In this document: positions 8,109 through 16,800 of the stretch, one piece after another
Position numbering within the stretch: the stretch's first letter is position 1
Layout: the number at the start of each line of letters is the position of its first letter
Assembly: GCA_004124385.1 (NCBI GenBank)
Contig: SCKN01000003.1
Location: 169,501-233,500, forward strand
Length of the DNA: 64,000 nt
Direction: 5' to 3'
Source of the DNA: Fidelibacterota bacterium
Lineage (GTDB): Bacteria; Fidelibacterota; Marinisomatia; Marinisomatales; TCS55
Made by a program: the position numbers and the translations under genes
Notes under the pieces: model-generated
What the model was told of the DNA's origin: nothing
Databases searched by the model: none
What the model saw: the letters and a program-made list of their open reading frames with translations, nothing else

Positions 8109-9968
8109 ATGAAACATAATAAACTCATTTTAATCTTTTTAACCTTTGCGACGGTTATCTGGGGTCAGATGAACCCCGTCACTGTTTCGGCATCGGTCGG
8201 CTCTGTCGCCCGAGCCGGTGAAGTCGTCCATGTGGAAATGATCGCCGAGATGGAGCACGAATGGCATATTTATGCATTGCATGATGCCGGCGAAGGTCCC
8301 ATTGCCACTGTCATTACAATAAATGGCGATTACGTTTCCAGGCAGGGAAAGATAGATGAACCGCAACCCATCGAAAAATATGACGAGGGGTTTGATACAA
8401 TAACGCGTTATCATGAGGGTACAACTCGTTATACGATTCCGGTTCAATTAGACGGCAATATTGCACCAGGCAATATTAGTTTAACAGCAACTATTCTTTA
8501 CCAAGTGTGTAATGCTGCATTATGTTATCCACCCAAAGAAGTGACGATAGATGTGCCTATTGTGATTGAAGCAGGCGAGCCTCGGAAAGATCATATTCAA
8601 TTTGTTGCCGCTTCTTTTACCGATGCCAGCGGAAATATTGATCTTGAAGCTGCTATTAGTCAGGGTTTTTGGCCTTTTATTATTTTGGCTTTTTCAATGG
8701 GGTTTTTGGCTCTTTTAACTCCATGTGTTTTTCCAATGATTCCCATTACAGTTTCTTACTTTACACACCAAGGTGAATTGGCAAACCAAAGTCCCGTAAA
8801 ACAAGCATCGGTTTATGGCATAGGAATTATAAGTACATTTACTATTTTAGGATTGTTTTTAGCTGTAACTCTTGGCGCATCAGGTGCGAATCAATTGGCA
8901 GCTAATCCATGGGTAAACTTGTTCATCGGAGCATTATTTACATATTTTGCATTATCGTTATTTGGTATGTATGAAATTCAATTGCCATCCAGCCTACGCC
9001 AATTGGCACATAAACAAGAAGGTCGTGGCGGTTATATGGGTACGTTATTTATGGCAGTTACATTTACGTTAACGTCGTTTACGTGTACTGTTCAATTTGT
9101 TGGTCTACTGCTTGTAGCCGCAAGTCGGGGTCAGTGGTTTTGGCCGGCTCTGGGAATGATCATTTTTAGTGCTGCATTTGCATTACCCTTTTTCTTTTTA
9201 GCACTTTTTCCCCAATATCTGGCACGGATGCCCAAATCCGGAGGATGGCTAAATTCAGTAAAAGTAGTCATGGGCTTTTTAGAATTAGCTGCTGCATTTA
9301 AATTTTACAGCAATACAGATCTGGTCTGGAATTGGCAGATATTCACGAATACAACTGTTTTGGCTGTTTGGACCATTCTTATGTTATTCACCGGTTTGTA
9401 TTTGATGGGAAAAATTCAATTACCTCATGATACCAAGTTGGACGTATTAAGTGTGCCGCGAATGATGTTAAGCATATTCTTTTTGACATTTGCTCTTTAT
9501 TTAAGTTCAGGGCTTTTTGGCAGGCCTATTCACGGACTAATAAATTCGTATCTGCCCCCGAACCTTTCTGAAGAAGTCGGTATGATATCGGAAGCGAATG
9601 GAGGAAAAGAATTTAAATGGTTTACTGAATTGGATGATGCATTTGTTAAAGCAAATACAAGTGGAAAAAATATTTTTGTGGATTTTACAGGCTATACTTG
9701 CACGAATTGCCGTTGGATGGAATCGAATATTTTTCCGAAGGAAGAAGTTAAAGAACGATTTAAAGATTTTGTACTGGTTCGTTTATATACGGATGGGGGA
9801 AATAACTATCGAGAGAAGCAGCAATATGAAATTGATCGATTTGGTACAGCTGCATTGCCATATTATGTAATCTTAAGTCCGGAAGATGATGTGATTAATA
9901 CATTTCCGGGAATGACTCGTAATTTAGATGAATTTTTAAAATTTTTAGATAAAGGATTAACGAATTAA
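8109..9968 (+). CDS. dsbD: Thiol:disulfide interchange protein DsbD
   Basis: DsbD carries electrons from cytoplasmic thioredoxin across the inner membrane to periplasmic disulfide reductants. The 619-residue protein has a signal peptide, an N-terminal alpha domain with the cysteine pair in VCNAALCYPP, and a transmembrane beta domain starting near residue 200 with the LLTPCVFPMIPITV motif and a second Cys in TSFTCTVQF. The C-terminal thioredoxin-like gamma domain has active site YTCTNCRW. ATG at 8109 is preferred because it places the signal peptide at the N-terminus. An upstream ATG at 8055 would overlap the patatin gene and add 18 polar residues. A TlpA-like lipoprotein, a likely redox partner, follows one base later. 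Confidence 0.95.
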   Translation: MKHNKLILIFLTFATVIWGQMNPVTVSASVGSVARAGEVVHVEMIAEMEHEWHIYALHDAGEGPIATVITINGDYVSRQGKIDEPQPIEKYDEGFDTITRYHEGTTRYTIPVQLDGNIAPGNISLTATILYQVCNAALCYPPKEVTIDVPIVIEAGEPRKDHIQFVAASFTDASGNIDLEAAISQGFWPFIILAFSMGFLALLTPCVFPMIPITVSYFTHQGELANQSPVKQASVYGIGIISTFTILGLFLAVTLGASGANQLAANPWVNLFIGALFTYFALSLFGMYEIQLPSSLRQLAHKQEGRGGYMGTLFMAVTFTLTSFTCTVQFVGLLLVAASRGQWFWPALGMIIFSAAFALPFFFLALFPQYLARMPKSGGWLNSVKVVMGFLELAAAFKFYSNTDLVWNWQIFTNTTVLAVWTILMLFTGLYLMGKIQLPHDTKLDVLSVPRMMLSIFFLTFALYLSSGLFGRPIHGLINSYLPPNLSEEVGMISEANGGKEFKWFTELDDAFVKANTSGKNIFVDFTGYTCTNCRWMESNIFPKEEVKERFKDFVLVRLYTDGGNNYREKQQYEIDRFGTAALPYYVILSPEDDVINTFPGMTRNLDEFLKFLDKGLTN

Positions 9969-9969
9969 A

Positions 9970-10554
9970 ATGAAAAATATAATAACATTTATCACATTAA
10001 TTGGATTGCTCCTTGTGGGGTGTGGTTCAAGTGAAAAGCCAACGACTAATCAAACAACAAAAAAGACATCGACCGAAACAGCAAATATAGATCAACCGCC
10101 TTTACCGAGTAATGCTGTTAAAGCGCCTGAGTTCACATTAGCTAGAACAAATGGTGATTTGGTATCAATGAGTGATTTAAAAGGTAAAGTAATATTACTG
10201 AATTTTTGGGGAACGTGGTGCGGTCCTTGCCTTGTAGAAATTCCAGATTTTAATACATTGCACGAAAAGTATTATAATAGCGGTCTTGAAATTGTGGGCA
10301 TAACACTTACATCCGGATCAGCTTCTCAAATTCAATCATTTGCTGATAAGTGGAAAATGAATTATACTTTATTGACTGATATTAAAGGGAATGAAACTCA
10401 AGATATGATGACTGTCTATGGCCAGGCAACTGGTGGACCCATTACGGGTATTCCCACAACATTTCTAATCGATCGCAATGGCTATATTGTAAAACGATAT
10501 TTGGGACCCCGTTCTGAAGAAATTTTTTACAACGATTTAAAACCCTATCTTTAA
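9970..10554 (+). CDS. TlpA/ResA-like thioredoxin-fold lipoprotein
   Basis: This is a membrane-tethered periplasmic thiol-disulfide oxidoreductase. The signal ends in the lipobox LLVGC, followed by a Ser/Thr/Lys-rich linker of about 30 residues. The thioredoxin domain then begins with APEFTLARTNGDLVSMSDLKGK and has active site FWGTWCGPCLVEIP and the cis-proline loop GIPTTFLID. ResA/TlpA proteins typically reduce apocytochrome c or other envelope disulfides and take electrons from DsbD or CcdA. The gene starts immediately after dsbD, so the pair is very likely one redox unit. No cytochrome maturation genes are nearby, so the substrate stays open. Confidence 0.92.
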   Translation: MKNIITFITLIGLLLVGCGSSEKPTTNQTTKKTSTETANIDQPPLPSNAVKAPEFTLARTNGDLVSMSDLKGKVILLNFWGTWCGPCLVEIPDFNTLHEKYYNSGLEIVGITLTSGSASQIQSFADKWKMNYTLLTDIKGNETQDMMTVYGQATGGPITGIPTTFLIDRNGYIVKRYLGPRSEEIFYNDLKPYL

Positions 10555-10570
10555 ACTTTAGGCGGTTAAG

Positions 10571-13528
10571 ATGACATTTTGCCAAATTCTTCGGGCAGTA
10601 TTGCTGCTCATATTTACGACTGTGTCCTTTGCTACAGAAGGTTATTTTCAGCAGTATGTACACTATACCATGGATGTAAAACTAGACATCAAAGAACACA
10701 CAATTGGTGGACACTCTATCATTGTATACACCAATAATTCTCCTGATGAACTTAACAATATGTATTTACATTTATTGCCAAATGCTTTTAACGAAGGAAC
10801 GGTAAAACATCGCGAATATTTGCAAAAACTTGGACGTTTGAGCCGTGCAGCAAAATTTATTTCAAGTGAAGAGGAATACTTTAGTCATGTGGACGTATCA
10901 GACTTCAGTATAAAAAAAGATGGGAAAACATTAGCTGACACATTCCAAGTGGATGATACAATTCTATCTGCTAATCTAACAAGTTCACTGCCGCCGGGCG
11001 AAACGCTTACCATAGAACTCGATTGGGTGCATCATGTGGGTAAACAATTTGAAAGAGCTGGACGAGTTGACGCACAATATAATTTTGCACAATGGTATCC
11101 AAAAATGGTGGTGTATGATGAAAATGGATGGCATAATATTCCGTTTCATGCTGAAGGAGAGTTCTATGGTGAATTTGGTACATTTGATGTAACAATGGAT
11201 GTACCCGGATGGTACACTGTGGGAGCAACAGGTGTTGTGACGGATGGCGACCCCGGTTGGGAAAGTGTCACGGTTGATACATCTCAAGATTTCAAGGAAT
11301 GGCTGGAGGAATACAAGGAAAACAAGGCTGAAATTGATTCCAATTCTCGCCGCATAGTTTCTTTCCATGCCGAACAAGTCCATGATTATGCTTGGATTAC
11401 TTCACCCACATTATTGTATGAACATGGTTCCTGGAATGGAATTGATGTTCATGTATTATTTAATGAAAAAAATGGGGAAAAATGGACCAAAAAAGTTGTG
11501 GCTCGTTCTGAACGGGCATTGGCATGGTTAAGTACAAAATTTGGTATGTATCCCTATCCCCAAGTAACCACAACAGATCGCGATAAAGGCGGCGGCATGG
11601 AATATCCCATGCTGGTCATGAACGGCAGTGAAAGTGAAGGACTTATCGTCCATGAAATTGGACATATTTGGTTTTATGGAATTATGGGTAATGATGAAAT
11701 TGATGAAGCTTGGCTCGATGAAGGATTTACAACATTTCAAACCGGGCAGTATATGATCGATCGTTACGGTCCCCATGGATTTGATTTGGAGGAATCGAAA
11801 CGATATAAACCTTTTGAGAAAAAGTACGGCAAATTCAATAAAATGCTGGATCGCTTTCAGTGGTCCACAATCCGTTTCCAAACAAGCGGTAAAGACGAGC
11901 CAATCAGTCGTAAATCCTATATGTATAATAATGGCGGTTCATATCGTTACAATGCCTATACAAAACCAGGATTAATGTTAAATGAATTAAAATATGTTTT
12001 AGGCGATTCTGTTTTTTACGCCGGAATGCAAGAATATTTTGATCGCTGGAATTTAAAACACGTAAATGAAGAACGATTTGTGACAGCTATGGAAGATGTA
12101 AGTGGGGAAAAACTAGATTGGTTTTTTAATCCGTGGTTACACAATACGAGAATCTTGGACTACGGAATCAAAAAGTGGAAGAAAGAAAAGCAAGATGATG
12201 GTACGTGGCAAGTTGATGTGGAAATAGTAAAACTTGGTAACAGGGAAATGCCCCAATTACTGGAAGTGACCATGGCAGACGGTAGCAAAGAACGCATTTG
12301 GTGGAAAAATTTTCAATGGAGGAAGGAAGATACATTTACGTTTAATGTTAATTTAGAACCGAAGTCGATTGTATTAGATCCGGATGTGCAGACAATTGAT
12401 ATTGATCGACGAAATAATTTCAGCGGACGTATGGAAAAAATAATACAATTCAATTGGATTAATACCAATTATAATCCCCGCGACAGCTATTACATTCGCT
12501 GGTTACCTTCTCTCAATTATCATGATCTGGACGGTTACACTCCCGGTATTAGTATTAATAAAAAATATGGATATTGGGAAAATCTGAACTTGGAAGTCAA
12601 TTATGCACTTGAATCACAAAACGTGTATTGGTCCTATATTGGCAATCGCAAACCAGTGCACAGCTTTAAAGGATTTTCACGATCTGTTCATGCCTTTGAT
12701 TTAGGCGGTGTGAATGGTTATGGAATGGAAATCAAAAACCATTTAAATGAAGCATTCGCTGATTTTATGACTAATTATGCGTCTATTGGATTTTATGTGA
12801 CCTATGCCAAAGATACATCCTTAACCAATTTATATGATCCCGGCCAGGTTGCAGTTATTTACAGCAATTACAGTTTTTCTGTGCAGAATAAGGTTGATGT
12901 CAATCTGGACGTTGCCACAACCCATGGGTCTGTATCTGACTGGTCATTTACGCGCTTTAATGTAACAGTTGCCTTTGATTTGAACATCAAAAAGTTTGGA
13001 CTGCGCAATCGATTGATTATGGGTCATATGATGAGTGATACAGGAGTGCCATCTCAAGAACGTTATACGATTGAAGGTGCCGGTTCAGGTGATCTCTATG
13101 CAAAACCGTTCTTGCGTGATGAATCGTCCTTTTATGGTGAAACTGACATGCGCAACCATTATCATTTACCCGGTGATGCAAATTTGAGAGGTTATTATGG
13201 AGAAGGATTAGCCGGAGCTGAATCTGTAATTGCTAATTCTTTCGAAATATTTTATAAACCATCATTCAAGCCTATGGATATTGAATTAGCTGCTTTTGTT
13301 GATGACGGCTGGGTTTGGGGCAGCAAGTTTGACCAGGGAGATGAAGGGTTTAATGGCGATTATCTTATTGATGCAGGGTTTGGATTACGATTAAGTAAAA
13401 AAATATTAGGTAAAAAATTCTATATAAGAGTGGATGTGCCTTTGTTTGTAAAAGATGTGAGTGATGCGAATGAAGGAATCCGTTTTAATACTAACAAATG
13501 GCTATTCAGTTTTTCAAAAGGGATCTAG
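10571..13528 (+). CDS. M1-family metallopeptidase with C-terminal beta-barrel-like region
   Basis: The protein has 985 residues with a signal peptide ending near SFAT. The N-terminal 600 residues resemble M1 aminopeptidases: a beta-sandwich domain, GGGMEYPMLVMNG in the position of the GxMEN exopeptidase motif, and the zinc site HEIGH (residues 361-365) with the third ligand Glu384 in WLDEGF. From about residue 620 to the end the sequence alternates polar and aromatic residues like membrane beta-strands. It contains NLRGYYGEG, like the LRG(F/Y) signature of Omp85-type barrels, and ends in KWLFSFSKGI. It could therefore be an outer-membrane peptidase with the catalytic domain facing the periplasm or the outside (inference). 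It lies 16 bp after the TlpA-like gene. Confidence 0.85.
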   Translation: MTFCQILRAVLLLIFTTVSFATEGYFQQYVHYTMDVKLDIKEHTIGGHSIIVYTNNSPDELNNMYLHLLPNAFNEGTVKHREYLQKLGRLSRAAKFISSEEEYFSHVDVSDFSIKKDGKTLADTFQVDDTILSANLTSSLPPGETLTIELDWVHHVGKQFERAGRVDAQYNFAQWYPKMVVYDENGWHNIPFHAEGEFYGEFGTFDVTMDVPGWYTVGATGVVTDGDPGWESVTVDTSQDFKEWLEEYKENKAEIDSNSRRIVSFHAEQVHDYAWITSPTLLYEHGSWNGIDVHVLFNEKNGEKWTKKVVARSERALAWLSTKFGMYPYPQVTTTDRDKGGGMEYPMLVMNGSESEGLIVHEIGHIWFYGIMGNDEIDEAWLDEGFTTFQTGQYMIDRYGPHGFDLEESKRYKPFEKKYGKFNKMLDRFQWSTIRFQTSGKDEPISRKSYMYNNGGSYRYNAYTKPGLMLNELKYVLGDSVFYAGMQEYFDRWNLKHVNEERFVTAMEDVSGEKLDWFFNPWLHNTRILDYGIKKWKKEKQDDGTWQVDVEIVKLGNREMPQLLEVTMADGSKERIWWKNFQWRKEDTFTFNVNLEPKSIVLDPDVQTIDIDRRNNFSGRMEKIIQFNWINTNYNPRDSYYIRWLPSLNYHDLDGYTPGISINKKYGYWENLNLEVNYALESQNVYWSYIGNRKPVHSFKGFSRSVHAFDLGGVNGYGMEIKNHLNEAFADFMTNYASIGFYVTYAKDTSLTNLYDPGQVAVIYSNYSFSVQNKVDVNLDVATTHGSVSDWSFTRFNVTVAFDLNIKKFGLRNRLIMGHMMSDTGVPSQERYTIEGAGSGDLYAKPFLRDESSFYGETDMRNHYHLPGDANLRGYYGEGLAGAESVIANSFEIFYKPSFKPMDIELAAFVDDGWVWGSKFDQGDEGFNGDYLIDAGFGLRLSKKILGKKFYIRVDVPLFVKDVSDANEGIRFNTNKWLFSFSKGI

Positions 13529-13632
13529 TAAAACGATCAGTTTTTCTTCTTGGAATTATCATTGCATTTTCGTGTGATGACCGCATACCTCAAGATTTTC
13601 AAAAAGCATATATAACCTTCAATTATGTATAA
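13498..13632 (+). CDS. Possible 44-residue lipoprotein-like peptide
   Basis: An ATG at 13498 overlaps the end of the M1-barrel gene by 31 bp in another frame and opens to TAA at 13630-13632. The peptide has a basic N-terminus (FFKRDLVKRS), a hydrophobic core (VFLLGIIIAFSC) and then a Cys followed by Asp-Asp, which is a lipoprotein signal pattern, but only about 18 residues follow the Cys. It could be a small lipoprotein or the 5' remnant of a larger one. No strong ribosome site is seen, so this call is tentative. Confidence 0.3.
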   Translation: MAIQFFKRDLVKRSVFLLGIIIAFSCDDRIPQDFQKAYITFNYV

Positions 13633-13842
13633 ATATATTTCCTTAAAATCCAATCAAATAAACAATCACAAAATCCAAATATAGTCTTACTAAAATAATG
13701 TGTGCTCTTGCTCACAATTTATTGACGATAAAGTTTATTGAATTGAATATCAATTCTCTATGAGTAAATTCTTGAGTATTTTCGTTTCCAATATAATGGC
13801 ATTTAATTACCATCTTATTTTTCACCTTATGAGGAGGCATGC
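13633..13842 (+). promoter_or_regulatory. Leader region of the T9SS cargo gene pair
   Basis: The A+T-rich gap holds no further gene. TTGACG at 13722-13727 could be a -35 element, with a weak GAATAT 17 bp on. A very strong ribosome site GAGGAGG (13831-13837) lies 5 bases before the ATG at 13843. It is among the best Shine-Dalgarno sequences noticed in the window, suggesting the downstream surface protein is made in quantity. Confidence 0.35.
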
Positions 13843-16800
13843 ATGTCTTTTGCTAAAAGATTGAGACGCTTCACACTATTGATTTTTTGTATTTCTCTCG
13901 TGACAGCTCAAAGTCGAGATGAAGTTATAGAATTAACCCATCCCGTTACGGGGTCAATGGTCGACACAAATTTTGTTGATGTTGAAGTAGCTGTCGCTGA
14001 TTATTTTACTGTCGGAAATCCAGGCTGCGCAGATTGTGATGGTTATATCCAAATTACTATGGATGGTACAGCAGTTGGTCAAATGACTTCAGATGCTGCC
14101 GTCACTGTATTTGGACTATCTGAAGGTTCTCATTTTATAGAAATTGAAGCCCTGGATCCCTCCGGGGCCAGTTTTTCTACGGTTGTTTATGATTCCGCTA
14201 CGTTTACAGTGGATATGGTCTCCGTACCCAATATTTGTCCTGCTCGGAATCTAGATGTCGTTGCTGGTGATGCTCGTAATTTTCTCTATTGGTCTGCACC
14301 TATTGCCATGTCCAATTTGAATCCCTTTCCGGCAGTTCCCCAATCAGATCCCTATCATACCGGTACAACCAATGGTTCAGCGTTCATTGAAAACAGTTTA
14401 ATAAAAGCCTGGGGCGGTCCTGCGGCTAGCAAAGAAGCAGGCTGGGCTATTTTTAACATTTCCGGCATGAATCCTAACATTGAAGTGGATACCATCATTT
14501 TCAATTATTATGTAAATGCTACTAACTGGCCCTACTGGAGCGCCACAGCAGTGGAAGTTGATCCGCTCACTGCATCAGCGGCAGATGTCCATACAGAAAT
14601 TCTTGCCGGTGCGGATGCTGCAACAGCATATTTATATCAAAACGAACCAGGGACCTTTGCCCCCGGATGGTACTCCAATGTCCTGTTGAATGGTGCCAAT
14701 GATGATCTGGAAGATGATATACCGCAGGGTTATTTCGTTATCGGTGTAGTAGATCGCGATGGTTCAACAACTTATTTTTTGGATATCGATGGCTGGAATG
14801 AAGCCAATCCGCCCAGCATTGATATTCACTGGAGTGCTCCCGGCGGCAGACAGGGTGTGTATCATGCTCCGGCCATAGCAGACATACCTTTTAGTGAAGA
14901 TGAAATCATGGCCTATAAAAATGCGGTCAGCGAAGGTTTAACGCCACCCACAGCTTTGGCAGGTATTGGTGCTTATGAAACAGAAAGTTATCCTAATGCA
15001 TCTCCACGTGAAGTCATTGAAGGCTGCGGTGATTTTCAAAACTATTCTATTTATACATTTGATGGTACAGAAGTCGCAACTTCCGATACGAATTATTATT
15101 TGCATGAGAACCTTACCAACGGAACAGAATATTGCTACAATATCGTGGCAAATTATACTGAAGGAGTTTCATTTGCCACAGCCACTGTCTGTGCGACTCC
15201 GGAAACATTTATACCCGATGGTATCACGAATCTCAATGCTGTTGGACTGGATGAAGAAATTGCCTTGTCATGGACAGACCCATCTGTACCCCAATATACA
15301 TTCTATGAGAATTTCAACAGTGGTATCCCGGCAACATGGACAGTCACAGACAATAATAGTTCTGGTATTGTTTGGGAGGCTTCGGATATTGGACCAACTG
15401 GATATAATCTGGATGATTATGATGGGCTTTTTGCTATTATAACTTCATATAGCAATACTTTTCCAAATAGTGATCTCATTTCACCCAGTATTGATTTAAG
15501 TAATTATTCATCAGCAACTTTATATTACAATTTTAATTATCAGGACTTTGCTTTGAATCCTACAGATAGCGGGTTGGTGTATATTTCAGGAGATGGCGGG
15601 TCAACATGGACACTGATGAATGCATATGGTGCTGCTGATACACCTCCAGGAGGTACTAATGCTATATTACCAGATTCAGCTTCTTTGAATAGCGTCGTTG
15701 GCAGTTCTGACGTAAAAATAAAATTTCATTATGAAGTTGTATCCGGTGAATCCTGGTTCTTTTCCGTGGATGATATTATTGTTATCGGTACGGATACGTC
15801 CGGTTCGCGGGATATGACAGGTTCTACGGTCGCCACCTTTGATACATATATCCCTGGGAATACGCATACGATGGAATTTTCATTGAATATCCAGGCACCT
15901 GATTTTGCATATAGTGACTCTGTTGCTATAACATTTCCAACGGGTGTAACCATCTTGGATGCCGGCCCGGATGAATTGGGTTTTGGTGGAGAGCCTTATG
16001 GCCCCGAACCATATAATGGCATCGATGGCCAGACCATTTCCTGGGGTACGAATGCCAATGATGGTGCGGGTGGTATATTTGGTTCTCTTACCGTATGGGC
16101 TACGTTATCCTTCGACAGTACTTTATCCGGACCGTTGTCAGCCAGCTACCATGTATCTGATGACTGGTATAATACACCGGTTGATGTTGATGGTAATTTT
16201 AATATCAATCAGCGCAACCTGACAGATGGTGACTTGTTGGGTTATAATGTATATGTTGATGGAAGTTCAACACCGCATAATGCTTCAATAATAGAGGATA
16301 ACACTTATTTAGCTGACGGTTTGACCAACGGCCAGTCATATACACTGGGTGTCACCGCTGTATATTATCCGGATTACGAAAGTTCTCAATTGGAATCAAC
16401 AGCTACTCCCACATGGCTTTATGGTGATATTACCGGAATTATTTCAGACCCAAATGGCAATTTGCTTGACAGTGCCATTGTCCGCACTGGTACCTTTATT
16501 GATACTACTGGCAGCGACGGTGTGTATCTATTAAATAATCTCGAGCCGGGTGAATATACAGTTACAGTTATGCGTTCTGATTTTGAAGGCGATGCTGAAA
16601 ATGTTACAGTTCTGGCGCAAGCAACAGCTGTCTCTCAAGATTTTGTATTAACTCCAACATTGGCTAGAGCCAATGGATTGGAAGCATCTGCAGGTGATCA
16701 TCAAATAAATCTTATTTGGAATAAACCTGGAGCCGGTGGTGCGTATGATCTTTTATATTACGATGATAATCTTGAAGCACAAATTGGCTGTGGCGGCGTA

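Noticed and set aside
11528-11881. 117-codon minus-strand frame opposite the M1 zinc site
   Set aside because: It lies opposite the catalytic motif of the peptidase and has no features of its own.
14966-15442. 158-codon plus-strand frame inside the first cargo gene
   Set aside because: Out of frame with a continuous fibronectin-like and adhesin-like protein; it has no ribosome site or domain.
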